NCBI GenBank assembly: GCA_016711405.1
Contig: JADJSZ010000012.1
Coordinates: 67,097 to 131,096 of the forward strand
DNA: 64,000 nucleotides
Direction: 5' to 3'
From: Candidatus Hadersleviella danica
GTDB lineage: Bacteria; Chloroflexota; Anaerolineae; Promineifilales; Promineifilaceae
The notes beneath the pieces were generated by a model, which saw nothing but the letters and a program-made list of their open reading frames with translations, was not told where the DNA came from and did no database searches. A program made the translations under genes and the position numbers. Numbering within the stretch: the first letter of the stretch is position 1; each line of letters begins with the position of its first letter. Shown here piece after piece: positions 35,082 to 44,140 of this stretch.

Positions 35082-35246
35082 ATGACAACGAATATGTTTA
35101 ACGAAACGCTTGCCCAACTCAAAGCACTTGACCCCGAGAAGGTGCAGGCGCAAAACAATCGGGAAATAAAACGGCCGCTCCCTTTTCGGAGCGGCCGTTT
35201 TATTCCCCACACCCATCATAATGCCAACAGGGTGACTGGCCGCTAA
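35082..35246 (+). CDS. Short frame, possibly a truncated gene start
   Basis: MTTNMFNETLAQLKALDPEKV begins a plausible helical protein with AGAGGG upstream, but from about residue 28 the frame runs through a terminator hairpin and into the pheS end. Only the first ~28 codons look natural. It could be a gene remnant or a short peptide gene linked to the DnaA-box region. Confidence 0.3.
   Translation: MTTNMFNETLAQLKALDPEKVQAQNNREIKRPLPFRSGRFIPHTHHNANRVTGR
35165..35204. terminator. Bidirectional terminator at pheS 3-prime end
   Basis: A 17-bp perfect stem AATAAAACGGCCGCTCC / GGAGCGGCCGTTTTATT with a 6-base loop. A and T runs on both sides allow termination in either direction. Both arms contain the CGGCCG word. 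Confidence 0.9.
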
Positions 35247-36268
35247 AACTGTTCGAGGAAGCGCAAATCGTTGCCCCAGAAGTAGCGGATGTCCTCAATG
35301 CCGTACTTGAGCATGGCAATGCGCTCTGGCCCCATGCCGAAGGCGTAGCCACTGTACTCCTCGGGGTCGTAGCCGCCGTTGCGGAACACGTTGGGATGCA
35401 CCATGCCACAGCCGAGAATTTCCAGCCAGCCGCTGTGCTTGCACACATTACAGCCGTTGCCGTTGCACAAAATGCACTCCACGTCCATCTCCGCGCTCGG
35501 CTCGGTGAAGGGGAAATAGTTGGCGCGGAAGCGCACCTTGCGCTGTTCGCCGAACATGCGCCGGGCAAAGCTGGTCAGCGTCCCTTTTAGGTCGGCGAAG
35601 GTAATGTTTTTGCCCACGGCCAACCCTTCAACTTGGTGGAACTGAATCTCACTGCGGGCGGTGATTTGCTCGTAGCGGTAGCACATGCCGGGCAAAATCA
35701 CGCGAATGGCCTCGGGGGCGTAGGTGCGCATGGCGTGGATTTGGCCGGGGCTGGTGTGCGTTCGCAAAATCACGCCGGGGGTGAGGGTGTGGAAGGTGTC
35801 CCACATATCCCGTGCGGGGTGGTGCTGGGGAATGTTGAGCAGTTCAAAGTTGTACTCATCCGTTTCCACATCGCGGCTACGGAACACTTGGAAGCCCATA
35901 TCGGCCCAGATTTTGTAGATTTCGCGTAGGGTTTTGGTGGCGACATGAAGGTTGCCGTGGGTAGTTGACCGTCCGGGGAGGGTCACGTCGAGGGTGTCAC
36001 GGGCAATGGCGGCTTCGATTTCGGCCAGTTTGAGGTGTTCGGCACGGCCGTCATACGCCTGTTGCAATGCCTCCTTGACCTCGTTGACCCGTTTGCCAAA
36101 GGCAGGGCGCTCTTCGGGGGACAGTCCCCCCACTTGCCGGGTGAGGAGTTGCACGGAGCCTTTACGGCCGAGGGTATCGCGATACCACGCCTCGAGGACG
36201 GCCGTGGAAGCGGCCGTTTCCAGCGTGGTCAGGGCATCTTGGTAGAGTTGGTCTAACTGCTCAATCAT
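35243..36268 (-). CDS. pheS: Phenylalanyl-tRNA synthetase alpha subunit
   Basis: Charges tRNA-Phe as an alpha2-beta2 enzyme. The N-terminal coiled coil (1-85) is followed by the class II core: HPARDMWDTFHT (motif 1 region), LRTHTSPGQIHAM, MCYRYEQITARSEIQFHQVEGL (motif 2) and the C-terminal AFGMGPERIAMLKYGIEDIR (motif 3). A Cys cluster CILCNGNGCNVCKHSG is inserted before motif 3. 341 residues is normal. pheT is not adjacent, unlike the usual pheST order. Confidence 0.95.
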   Translation of the reverse strand: MIEQLDQLYQDALTTLETAASTAVLEAWYRDTLGRKGSVQLLTRQVGGLSPEERPAFGKRVNEVKEALQQAYDGRAEHLKLAEIEAAIARDTLDVTLPGRSTTHGNLHVATKTLREIYKIWADMGFQVFRSRDVETDEYNFELLNIPQHHPARDMWDTFHTLTPGVILRTHTSPGQIHAMRTYAPEAIRVILPGMCYRYEQITARSEIQFHQVEGLAVGKNITFADLKGTLTSFARRMFGEQRKVRFRANYFPFTEPSAEMDVECILCNGNGCNVCKHSGWLEILGCGMVHPNVFRNGGYDPEEYSGYAFGMGPERIAMLKYGIEDIRYFWGNDLRFLEQF

Positions 36269-36301
36269 GGGGGTTAGTGGTTACTCGTTATTGGTTATTG
36301 G

Positions 36302-36399
36302 GTGGAGATAGAGTGTAGAGATAGTGATAGAGGCGTACATGGTTGGCTTATTAGTCACTACATTTCCTCTATCTCTATCTCCCGTCTCTACCTGATTTT
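36302..36399 (-). mobile_element. Degenerate family A MITE-like copy
   Basis: GATAGAGTGTAGAGATAGTGATAGAGG and the facing TTCCTCTATCTCTATCTC arm match the reverse complement of the 115-bp element, but the GTAACTATTCAG ends have decayed (CCTGATTTTA at the right). Confidence 0.65.
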
Positions 36400-36410
36400 A
36401 GCAGAGAAAC

Positions 36411-36437
36411 AAAAAAAACGCGGCTTGTCGCCGCGTT
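36411..36437 (-). terminator. Intrinsic terminator after the Nudix-like gene
   Basis: AACGCGGC (36417-36424), loop TTGTC, GCCGCGTT (36430-36437), followed on the minus strand by eight T. It closes the leftward asp23-nusB-Nudix run. Confidence 0.88.
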
Positions 36438-36458
36438 TCGGTGGGGGGAATTTATGAT

Positions 36459-36971
36459 TTAGCTCATACGGCCGATGGCTAACTGGACGGCATCGTACCC
36501 AAATTGCATTTGTTCACGGCCTAGTTTGGCCACAGGGAGCCATTCAGGTTTGGCGGCGGTGTCAAAATCAATCAGGTTGGAGCGGCCGTTGAGCGGCCGT
36601 TCCAGCATGTAATAAGCCACACTGAGTCGCCATGCCCGCTTTTGGCCATCCAACACCATTTCTTCACGCATGAGCAACAGGTGGTGGACGACGGGCGAAA
36701 TACCCGTGGCGGCATAGACCAATTGGCGCAACGCTTGGCTGGGGGGTTGCTCGGCCGCAAAACGGCCGCCCAAGGGGTAAAACAGCCCTGTTTGCGGCTC
36801 AACTTGCAGTAAAACGCGGTTATTTTCGATGAGGATGCCGTAGACGGCGAGGGAAAATTGGAGCGAGGCAGGGGGGACGGGAGTCAGCCGGCCGTGCAAA
36901 TCGGCACAAAAGACGGCCGTTTCGGCAGAACTTTGTCCCCCAGTCCCAGAGAAGGCTTCCACTTCCAACAT
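36459..36971 (-). CDS. Nudix-fold protein with degenerate Nudix box
   Basis: 170 residues. The sheet-box pattern FSLAVYGILIENNRVLLQVEPQTGLFYPLGGRF is Nudix-like, and GGRFAAE...LRQLVYAATGI aligns with the Nudix box G-x5-E-x7-REUxEExGU. However the RE-xx-EE glutamates read RQ, Y and A, so metal-dependent hydrolysis is doubtful. It may bind a nucleotide-type ligand instead. It begins 8 bp after the nusB stop, so it is in one transcript with nusB. Confidence 0.6.
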   Translation of the reverse strand: MLEVEAFSGTGGQSSAETAVFCADLHGRLTPVPPASLQFSLAVYGILIENNRVLLQVEPQTGLFYPLGGRFAAEQPPSQALRQLVYAATGISPVVHHLLLMREEMVLDGQKRAWRLSVAYYMLERPLNGRSNLIDFDTAAKPEWLPVAKLGREQMQFGYDAVQLAIGRMS

Positions 36972-36978
36972 CAGAGGC

Positions 36979-37464
36979 TCACAGTTGCGGCAGAGCTACG
37001 GCCGCCAAATCTAAAATCTCCTCCCGCAACAAATCCGATTCATCGGCCAAAGTTCCCAACACCCCATTGATAAAGCGGGGCGCACTATCGGAGCCATACG
37101 TTTTGGCCAGTTCCACCGCCTCGTTAATAGCTACTTTGACAGGTGTTTCCCCGTCTACCAAAAACTCAAAAATGGCCATGCGCAGGATGTTGCGGTCTAT
37201 GACCGCCATTTGATCCAACGGCCACTCAGGGGCATAACGGGCAATCACCTTGTCCATCTGCTCCAAATGGTGCAAAACACCCATCACCAATTGCGAAGCA
37301 AAAAGCGACCCCGCCTTTTCCATCGGCTTGTCTTGTTCGTTCATCTCTTGGAAGCGTCGTGCCAAAACTTCGCCAGCGGGATGTTCGGCGAGGTCGTATT
37401 CGTATAAGACTTCCAGAGTTAAGCGACGCGCACGCCGCCTTGTCCTCATGTTATGACCGTCCAT
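36979..37464 (-). CDS. nusB: Transcription antitermination factor NusB
   Basis: All-helical RNA-binding factor for rRNA antitermination. Signatures are RRRARRLTLEVLYEYDL at the start, VIDRNILRMAIFEFL and PVKVAINEAVELAKTYGSDSAPRFINGVLG at the end. About 156-161 residues, depending on use of ATG 37464 or the in-frame ATG 37449. It sits between the Asp23-like gene and the Nudix-like gene on the same strand. Confidence 0.93.
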   Translation of the reverse strand: MDGHNMRTRRRARRLTLEVLYEYDLAEHPAGEVLARRFQEMNEQDKPMEKAGSLFASQLVMGVLHHLEQMDKVIARYAPEWPLDQMAVIDRNILRMAIFEFLVDGETPVKVAINEAVELAKTYGSDSAPRFINGVLGTLADESDLLREEILDLAAVALPQL

Positions 37465-37487
37465 GACTACTTTACTTCTCGCCGCGA

Positions 37488-37841
37488 CTATGCGGCTTGG
37501 TCGGGTTGATAGGTGACATCTTCCACATGAATGTTGACCGCTTCGACAGGAATGCCCACCATCTGATCCATTGCCTCGATGATAGCTCCTTGTAAGGTGC
37601 GACTAGCTTGCCTTATATTACCACGAGGATCCATAAAAACATAAATATCAAAAATAAGTTTGCTGTTTTCGTAGTGCAACACCACCCCCTCTTGTTTGAT
37701 GGCGCGGCTAAATAGCCGCCCCGAGGGGGGATTGCCCATCTTGGTCACTGTTTCGTTGGCCGAAACAACCAAGCGGGCGATGGTGGCTATGACTTCGGGG
37801 GCCACTTCAATGCGGCCGAGGCTAATGGTTTCTTCTGTCAT
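37488..37841 (-). CDS. Asp23/Gls24 family envelope stress protein
   Basis: 117 residues from ATG 37841 (MTEETISLGRIEVAPEVIATIARLV). The central SKLIFDIYVFMDPRGNIRQASRTLQGAIIEAMDQMVGIPVEAVNIHVEDV is the family core. Such genes stand directly before nusB in many Gram-positive and Chloroflexota genomes, as here. Role: cell-envelope stress homeostasis, mechanism unclear. The frame open to 37979 translates AGTGCTG repeats. Confidence 0.85.
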   Translation of the reverse strand: MTEETISLGRIEVAPEVIATIARLVVSANETVTKMGNPPSGRLFSRAIKQEGVVLHYENSKLIFDIYVFMDPRGNIRQASRTLQGAIIEAMDQMVGIPVEAVNIHVEDVTYQPDQAA

Positions 37842-37844
37842 AGT

Positions 37845-37880
37845 TGAAAGTGCTGAGTGCTGAGTGCTGAGTTCACTCAG
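37845..37880. repeat. AGTGCTG heptamers
   Basis: AAAGTGCTGAGTGCTGAGTGCTGAGTTC, period 7, directly upstream of the Asp23-like gene. Confidence 0.8.
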
Positions 37881-37890
37881 TACGGCTATG

Positions 37891-38637
37891 CTACATGGCC
37901 AAACCGCCATCCACACGGATGGTTTCGCCTGTGATAAAGGCGGCTCGTTCGGAGGCAAGAAAAGTGACCATGTATGCAATTTCTTCGGGCTTGCCCATAC
38001 GGCCGAGCGGCGTATTCTCCATTGTCCACTTTAACATATCGGCGGGCAAATCGGATGTGAGGGCGGTGGGGATAAAGCCGGGGGCGATGGCATTGACGGT
38101 GATGCCACGGGAGCCAACTTCTTTGGCAAACGCCTTGGTAAAGCCAATCATCCCCGCTTTGGAGGCGGCGTAGTTGGTTTGCCCCGCTTGCCCCACCAAA
38201 CCCACAATGGAGGTGATGTTGATGATTCGGCCGCCTTGTTTGCGACGAATCATCGGCCGTGCCACCGCCTTGCAACAGTTAAAGACGCTCTTGAGGTTCA
38301 CATCAAGTACCTCGTCCCACTGCTCTTCTTTCATCGTCATCAGCAAGGTGTCGCGGGTGGTTCCTGCGTTGTTCACCAAAATATCCACATGGCCATAGGT
38401 TTCGATGGCCGCTTTAACCAGCTTTTCAGCATCTTCAAAGAGGGCGACATTGGCTTGCACGGCCGTGGCCTCTCCACCCGCCGCTACAATCGCGGCTACC
38501 ACCTCATCGGCCGCGTCGCTGTTGCTGTTGTAATTGATAACAACTTTGGCTCCCTGCGCGGCCAAATCTTCGGCAATGGCCCGACCAATTCCACGCGAGG
38601 CTCCTGTGACAATGGCGATTTTTCCTGCTAATAACAT
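37891..38637 (-). CDS. fabG: 3-oxoacyl-ACP reductase
   Basis: NADPH-dependent reduction of 3-oxoacyl-ACP in fatty acid synthesis. SDR motifs: cofactor loop VTGASRGIG, LVNNAGTTRD, catalytic Ser near NITSIVGL, YAASK (Tyr-Lys) and the C-terminal TGETIRVDGGLAM. The start is ATG 38637 (248 residues); the frame to 38676 is repeat. It follows fabD on the same strand, the usual rpmF-fabD-fabG cluster. Confidence 0.93.
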   Translation of the reverse strand: MLLAGKIAIVTGASRGIGRAIAEDLAAQGAKVVINYNSNSDAADEVVAAIVAAGGEATAVQANVALFEDAEKLVKAAIETYGHVDILVNNAGTTRDTLLMTMKEEQWDEVLDVNLKSVFNCCKAVARPMIRRKQGGRIINITSIVGLVGQAGQTNYAASKAGMIGFTKAFAKEVGSRGITVNAIAPGFIPTALTSDLPADMLKWTMENTPLGRMGKPEEIAYMVTFLASERAAFITGETIRVDGGLAM

Positions 38638-38639
38638 GA

Positions 38640-38762
38640 GTTTTTCAATGAGCAATGAGTAATGAACAATGAACAAATGGGGTCATGGAACTTGTGAGCC
38701 AATGACAAATGACAAATGACAAATGACCCCCAAAATCTATCGTCCCTAGTCCCCTGTCCCTA
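38640..38762. repeat. CAAATGA and AGTCCCT heptamer arrays
   Basis: GCAATGAGTAATGAACAATGAAC, ACAAATG four times (38703-38728), then CGTCCCTAGTCCCCTGTCCCTAGTCC, all period 7, between fabD and fabG. Confidence 0.85.
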
Positions 38763-39660
38763 GTCCAAAAGACACTCGTTTCACGCTCCGCTCAATTCGT
38801 TTCATCAGATTTTGTAGCGTATCCCCTGCGCCGATTTCGACAACTGTATCTACGCCTTGGGCGACGAGGTATTGCATGGATTCGGTCCAGCGCACGGAGC
38901 CAGTGAGTTGGGTGGTGAGTTCGGCGCGAATTGCTTCGGCCGTGGTTAGGGGTGCGGCCGTGGTGTTGCCAATGACAGGCACGCGGGGTGGGGCAATGGG
39001 GGTGGCGGCCACGGCCGCCGCAAAATCCCCAGCGGCCGAGGCCATGAGCGGGGAGTGGGCGGCGATGGTAATGGGCAAGGCGACGATACGCTTAACCCCA
39101 GCGGCCGTGAGCAAGGCTGTGGCCGCTTGCACAGCGGCCGTGCCCCCCGAAATGACAATTTGGCCGGGGCAGTTGTCGTTGGCAATCTGCACCACCTCGC
39201 CTGTTTCGGTTTGGGCCGAGAGGCACGCTTGGCGCACTGTGTCTGGGTCGGCCGCCAACACGGCCGCCATGCTCCCCGGCTGTTCTGTGCCCGCCCGCTT
39301 CATCAATTCCCCACGGGTGCGCACAAGGCGCAAGCCATCCGCAAAAGAGAGGCTCCCTGCGGCGACGAGGGCGGAAAGTTCGCCCAAACTGTGCCCCGCC
39401 ACAAAATCAGGGGCGGGCCAGCCAGCCGCTTGCACGGCCGCCAAGGTGGCCATGCTGGTCACAAACAAGGCGGGTTGCTGGTTCACCGTATCGGTCAGCT
39501 GCTCTTCAGGGCCATCAAAGCAGAGTTGGGAGAGGGCAAAGCCGAGGAGGTCATCTGCTTGCTGGAAGAGTTCGCGGGCAGAAGGAACGCGCTCGTATAA
39601 TTCGCGCCCCATTCCCACAACTTGGGAACCTTGGCCGGGGTAGAGGTGGGCGATGGACAT
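38746..39660 (-). CDS. fabD: Malonyl-CoA:ACP transacylase
   Basis: Loads malonate onto acyl carrier protein. The N-terminus AHLYPGQGSQVVGMGREL, the nucleophile motif GHSLGELSALVAAG, the Arg in TRGELMKRAG and the His in IAAHSPLMASA are all present. 304 residues is normal. The last residues are translated repeat DNA. It follows rpmF leftward across about 180 bp of repeats. Confidence 0.93.
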   Translation of the reverse strand: MSIAHLYPGQGSQVVGMGRELYERVPSARELFQQADDLLGFALSQLCFDGPEEQLTDTVNQQPALFVTSMATLAAVQAAGWPAPDFVAGHSLGELSALVAAGSLSFADGLRLVRTRGELMKRAGTEQPGSMAAVLAADPDTVRQACLSAQTETGEVVQIANDNCPGQIVISGGTAAVQAATALLTAAGVKRIVALPITIAAHSPLMASAAGDFAAAVAATPIAPPRVPVIGNTTAAPLTTAEAIRAELTTQLTGSVRWTESMQYLVAQGVDTVVEIGAGDTLQNLMKRIERSVKRVSFGLGTGD

Positions 39661-39667
39661 AAGGGTG

Positions 39668-39830
39668 GTATTGGTTACTCGTTACTCGTTATTGGTTATT
39701 GGTGTATATGAGTAACGAGTAACGAATAACTCAGTAACAAATAACCCAGTAACGGTTAATAATAAAAAAAGAGATTAGAGATAGGAGATAGTATCATCTC
39801 TTATCTCTAATCTCCAGTTTTAGGGGAATA
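39668..39830. repeat. Heptamer inverted pair and AGAGATA hairpin
   Basis: GGTTACTCGTTACTCGTTATTGG faces GAGTAACGAGTAACGAATAACTC; then AGAGATTAGAGATAGGAGATA faces TCTTATCTCTAATCTCC (39772-39822), the latter similar to family A interiors but without their ends. Confidence 0.75.
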
Positions 39831-39837
39831 AAGAAGT

Positions 39838-40020
39838 TTATTCGTCGAGGCCGAGCATTTTGCGCCCTTGCTTGGTGCTCACGGCGCGGCGCAGGGCGTG
39901 GGGAATGTGCATCCCATCTGCATCGGCGCAGGCAAACAGGTTCAGGGTCTTGATATTGTCATGTGTCCGCCGGCGGTCGCGGCGAGCCTTGGAAATTTTG
40001 CGTTTAGGTAATGCACCCAT
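39838..40020 (-). CDS. rpmF: Ribosomal protein bL32
   Basis: 60 residues from ATG 40020: MGALPKRKISKARRDRRRTHD, the invariant L32 start, followed by a Cys/His-poor middle with CADADGMHIPHALRR. The zinc Cys pairs of the four-Cys form are not complete (one Cys is seen). It is the first gene of rpmF-fabD-fabG. Confidence 0.93.
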   Translation of the reverse strand: MGALPKRKISKARRDRRRTHDNIKTLNLFACADADGMHIPHALRRAVSTKQGRKMLGLDE

Positions 40021-40257
40021 GATGTTATCCTCTCTGTGGTTCTGCGTGTAATTCCGCCAATGTGCGCGGGTGGGGTCAGCATAAAAAAACGGCGTTGTGC
40101 CGCCGCGAATGAGAATTATAGCTTGTGTGGGGTAGCTGTCAAGCAAAATTTTGAGTCCCTTGTCCCATGTGCCTTGTCCGAAATTATAAAAATGGCCTGA
40201 ACCTCGTACACCCCATGAGCCTTTCTCGTGGCAAATCCACTGGCCGTGCCGTAAAAT

Positions 40258-41110
40258 GTGGGCATGGATTGGTTAGAACGCACATTGGCACAAACGGCTT
40301 GGGTGGTGCTGGATACCGAAACGACGGGGCTGGCACCGGGGTTGGGCAACCGCGTGGTGGAGGTGGCGGCCGTGCGGCTCGAAAACGGCCGTCGCGTGGC
40401 CGAATTTCAGCAACTCATCAACCCCGAACGGCCGCAGGAAGCCCGCGCGGCCGAGATTACAGGCTTGGCCGATGAGCACCTGCGCGACCAACCGACCTTC
40501 GCCGAAATTGCCCCCCGTTTGCAACAGTTTTTAGAGGGCGCGGTCATCATCGCCCACAATGCCAGTTTTGATGCCAACTTTTTTGGGGCTGGAATTGGCC
40601 ATTTGCCAACCCGAGGCGGCTCCGCAAGAGCCAGTGTGGCCTGCGCCGTGGCTGTGTACCTTGTTATTGGCGCGGCGCCATTTTCACTTCGGCCGTAACC
40701 ATTTGGCGGGGGTGGCCAAGGCGTTGGGGGTTCCCATGCGCCGTGCCCACCGCGCCCTGAACGATGTGTATGTGACGGCCGAAATTTTTAAGCGGATGAG
40801 CAAGGAGTTGGGCGGCCGTTACCGCGCCCACACACTGGGGGATTGGATTAACTTGCAGGGAGAGGCGATTTATACGCCCGCGCCAGCGGGTGTGCCTTTG
40901 CTGGAACCATTGGCCACGGCGATGAAAAACGGCCGTGGCTTGCGCCTGCTCCTCGTTTCTCCCACAGGCTTAGACACACTCGAGGCCATCCCCCGCTACG
41001 CCACCACCCACCAAGGCACAAACCACCTGACTGTCTATGTACCTGCCCAAAAGCAATTGCAAACCTTTCCGCTGGATCACATTTTTAGTGCCGAGTTAAT
41101 TGAAGATTAG
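40258..41110 (+). CDS. DnaQ-like 3-5 exonuclease with C-terminal WYL-like region (frameshifted)
   Basis: DEDDh exonuclease: ExoI VVLDTETTGL, ExoII HNASFDANF, ExoIII HRALNDVYVT. The frame changes at the T6 run 40579-40584 (NASFDANF-LGLELAICQ); one T less restores it. After the exonuclease (about 1-185) comes a region LRLLLVSPTGLDTLEAIPRY...VYVPAQKQLQTFPLDHIFSAEL that resembles the ligand-binding WYL-type strand pattern. A repair or proofreading role is possible; it is not the core replicative epsilon by context. Confidence 0.75.
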
Positions 41111-41187
41111 GGGTTGGTGTGCGGGCGGATGCAGGGGAGGGGCTGTTGGTATAGTGGTAATGACGAATTACGACATTTTCCCCAACC

Positions 41188-42426
41188 ATGATAATTGACC
41201 GTCGCTCATCCCACTACCCCCGTCGCGGAGGGCCATCTTGCCTGACCATTTTGTTGGTGCTGGTGGGTGGTTCGTTTTTGCTTTTTTTGGGGGTCAATGC
41301 CAATGCGGTGATAGAGGCGATTGTGCCCACACCCACGGCCGAGCCAACCCGTTCGGCCGCTTCCTATGCCACCAGTGCCGCGCTTTACCAGCGGGATAAA
41401 GATTACGACAAGGCGATTGCCAGCTACGAGAGTGCCATCACCCTTGACCCCGAAAATACGCAATACTACGTCGCCCTGATTAATTTGCTGACCCAAACGG
41501 GCAATGCCGAGCAAGCGTTGTACTGGGCGGAACGGGTGTTGTTGCTCTCGCGGGATGATGACAGGGTACTCACGGCCGTCGCCGCTACTTACCTGCTTAA
41601 TGGCGGCCGTTTGGCCGATATTGGCCAGCGCAACGAAGCAACCTTGCAATACCAGCGTGCGGTGGACACGGCCACCCAAGCCATCCAAATTAACGCCAAC
41701 AATGCCGATGCGTATGGTTATTTGGCGGGGGCATTGATTCAGCTAGATAGGAGCAATTTTGCGGCCGCGCAAGAAATGGTGGATACGGCCGTGGCCATCA
41801 ACCCCGATAGTGCCGTGGTGCGTTATTACCGCGCTGTCGTGTTGGAAAACCAAGGCTACTACCAACTTGCCATCGAAGAGTATGAAGCCGCCCGCCAGTT
41901 AGACCCCAGCTATCTCGACCCTGCGCTGGCTCTGGCTTATAGCTACTTTTACACCGATAACCGCGCCCGCGCCATCAACATCTTGCGCGAACTCATCGAA
42001 GTAAACCCCGCCAATGCCGATGCTTATGATGCACTGGGCTGGATGTATTTCCTGGCGGGGCAATACCCCGATGCGGAGCAGTATTTGCAAGAAGCGGTGG
42101 CTCTTGACCCCAGCCTGACTCGGGCCAAGGCCCATCTTGGCTCGGCTTATTACAAAAACTTCAACTATGTCCAAGCCATCCCCATGCTGGAAGAAGCTGT
42201 GGCGGTTTACCAAGATAATTATGAAAACGGGATTCCCCTGACTGATTCCAGCTCGCTTTATTTTATCTATCTTGGGTTTGCCTATTACCGCACCGATACA
42301 GCCCTTTGTAGCGACGCGGAACCCCTTTTCCGCCTCGTTATCGAAGCACTGGGAGAAGATAGTTTTCGGGGGCAAGATGCGTTGGTGGGGCTGAATGATT
42401 GCCGCCAAGCGGCGTTGGAGGAGTAG
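41188..42426 (+). CDS. TPR-repeat protein with N-terminal membrane anchor
   Basis: 412 residues. A membrane segment (about 13-36: ILLVLVGGSFLLFLGVNANAV) is followed by at least eight tetratricopeptide units, for example ALYQRDKDYDKAIASYESAI, and PSYLDPALALAYSYFYTDN, ANADAYDALGWMYFLAGQYPDAEQYLQEAVALDPS. It is predicted to face outside the cytoplasm and act as a protein-protein scaffold. No partner is suggested by context. Confidence 0.85.
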   Translation: MIIDRRSSHYPRRGGPSCLTILLVLVGGSFLLFLGVNANAVIEAIVPTPTAEPTRSAASYATSAALYQRDKDYDKAIASYESAITLDPENTQYYVALINLLTQTGNAEQALYWAERVLLLSRDDDRVLTAVAATYLLNGGRLADIGQRNEATLQYQRAVDTATQAIQINANNADAYGYLAGALIQLDRSNFAAAQEMVDTAVAINPDSAVVRYYRAVVLENQGYYQLAIEEYEAARQLDPSYLDPALALAYSYFYTDNRARAINILRELIEVNPANADAYDALGWMYFLAGQYPDAEQYLQEAVALDPSLTRAKAHLGSAYYKNFNYVQAIPMLEEAVAVYQDNYENGIPLTDSSSLYFIYLGFAYYRTDTALCSDAEPLFRLVIEALGEDSFRGQDALVGLNDCRQAALEE

Positions 42427-42437
42427 GGGGGCGGGAG

Positions 42438-42571
42438 ATGGTTCACGCTTTCCAAGAGGGTTTCTTGGCAAATTTTGACGGGGACTGGGGACAAGGGACT
42501 TGGGACGTTTGTGACCTCGAGTCCCTAGTCCCCAGTCCCCTGTCTCCCATTGTGAAGATGGCTTGAACCAT
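42438..42571 (+). mobile_element. Putative MITE-like element, family C, copy 1
   Basis: A 134-bp element bounded by ATGGTTCA and TGAACCAT, with interior GGGACTGGGGACAAGGGACTTGGGACG facing AGTCCCTAGTCCCCAGTCCCC. A similar sequence is found at 56713-56820. No coding capacity and no clear target duplication. Confidence 0.5.
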
Positions 42572-42748
42572 GCGGGGAAGGATTTATCAAGATGGGGAGT
42601 TTGGTTGGGAAAAGTCAGCTTTGGGGCACTAATGCAATCTATAACCTGAACCCAGTACCCTACTGTGGCTCGGCCGTTATAATTAGACGGTCGTCTTGTT
42701 TCAGGTTCTCTTCTCCGTAACCCAGTCTCCCCCTCTATAGGATTCCCC

Positions 42749-44088
42749 GTGAACTTCTTTTCTTCCTCTCCTATCAGGCGTATCGCTATGTTGAGTGTCC
42801 ACACCTGTCCGCTGGCCATGCTCGGCGGCAAAAAAACAGGTGGTATGAATGTCTATGTACGTGATTTGGCGGCCGAGCTCGGCCGCCTTGGCATTCAGGT
42901 GGATGTATTCACCCGCTCTGAAGATATGTGCGAACCACAAGTGAGGCATGATTTGGGGTTTGGGGCGCGGGTCATCCACATCAAGGCGGGGCCAGAAGTG
43001 CCCGTCCGACCCGCCGATATTTTGACCCATTTGGACGAGTTTGTAGAAGGGGTGCTCGATTTTGCGGAAGAAGAAGCGGCTGAATACGACCTCATCCACA
43101 GCCATTATTGGCTCTCGGGGCTGGTGGCCGAAGGGTTGCGCGACGCATGGGAGGTCGAGCGAGGGGTACGCATTCCCATTGTGCAAATGTTCCACACGTT
43201 GGGGCATGAAGAACCAAATCAACCCCACGGAAGCGGAACGCGCCCTCAAAGCCGCCTCGATGGCGAAACGCGCATCATCCATGAAATTTCCGATTGTGTG
43301 GTAGCGGCGACCCCTGCCGAAGAAACCCAATTGATGGCGCTCTATGGGGCTGACCCGCGCAAAATCGTGGTTATTGCGCCGGGGGTAGACCTCGGCCGTT
43401 TCCAACCCATAGACCGCACGGCCGCCCGCAAGCAAATCGGCATCCCCTGTCAGGGTAAAAACATCATGTTCGTGGGGCGCATTGAGCCGCTCAAAGGGAT
43501 TGATACCTTCATCGAAGCGGCGGCCATTTTACGCGACCACCACCCCGAAATGATGGCTTGCACTTGCTTTTCCATTGTGGGAGGCGACCCGTGGGCGGAA
43601 GATTTGGACGAGGAGATGGCTCGCTTGCAAGCCCTGAGCCGCCAATTGGGAGTGACCGATTTGGTGGGCTTTTTGGGGTCTAAAACCAAAATCTGCTCCC
43701 CTATTATTATGCGGCGGCCGAAGTCGTCGTCATGCCCTCCCACTACGAAAGTTTCGGCCTTGTCGCCCTCGAGGCCATGGCGATGGGCACGCCTGTCATC
43801 GCCTCGGAGGTGGGTGGGCTGGCTTATCTGGTGCGCGACGGCCGTACAGGGTTCCACATCCCCCCCCGCAATCCCGCCATGTTGGCCGACCGCCTCTGTG
43901 TTTTGCTCAGCGACCGCGCCTTGCGCGATGAGTTAGGCCGCGAGGCTCGCCGCCACGCTTTGCAATACGATTGGGGCCTCATCGCGGGGCGTATTGCGGG
44001 TTTATATGAAGAATTGACAGGATTGAGCCGCATTCCCGCCATTTCTGGGGTGCCACTAGGGTTGGATACCCACCAAATTTCCCTCTAG
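42749..44088 (+). CDS. GT4 glycosyltransferase, MshA-like (frameshifted)
   Basis: The N-terminus SVHTCPLAMLGGKKTGGMNVYVRDLAAELGRLG resembles MshA-type enzymes, which use UDP-GlcNAc and inositol phosphate; other GT4 enzymes share it, so the acceptor is open. The C-terminal donor domain has FVGRIEPLKGIDTFIEA, VGGDPW and SHYESFGLVALEAMAMGTPVIASEVGGL (E-x7-E). The frame breaks at 43682-43692; one added base gives GSKTQNLLPYYYAAAEVVVM. The phosphomutase-DUF3090-SCO1664 trio follows at once. Confidence 0.8.
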
Positions 44089-44140
44089 CTACCCTGCGCC
44101 ACTACTCCCCACTTTTGGTCTACCTGTGCTATCATCCAGT

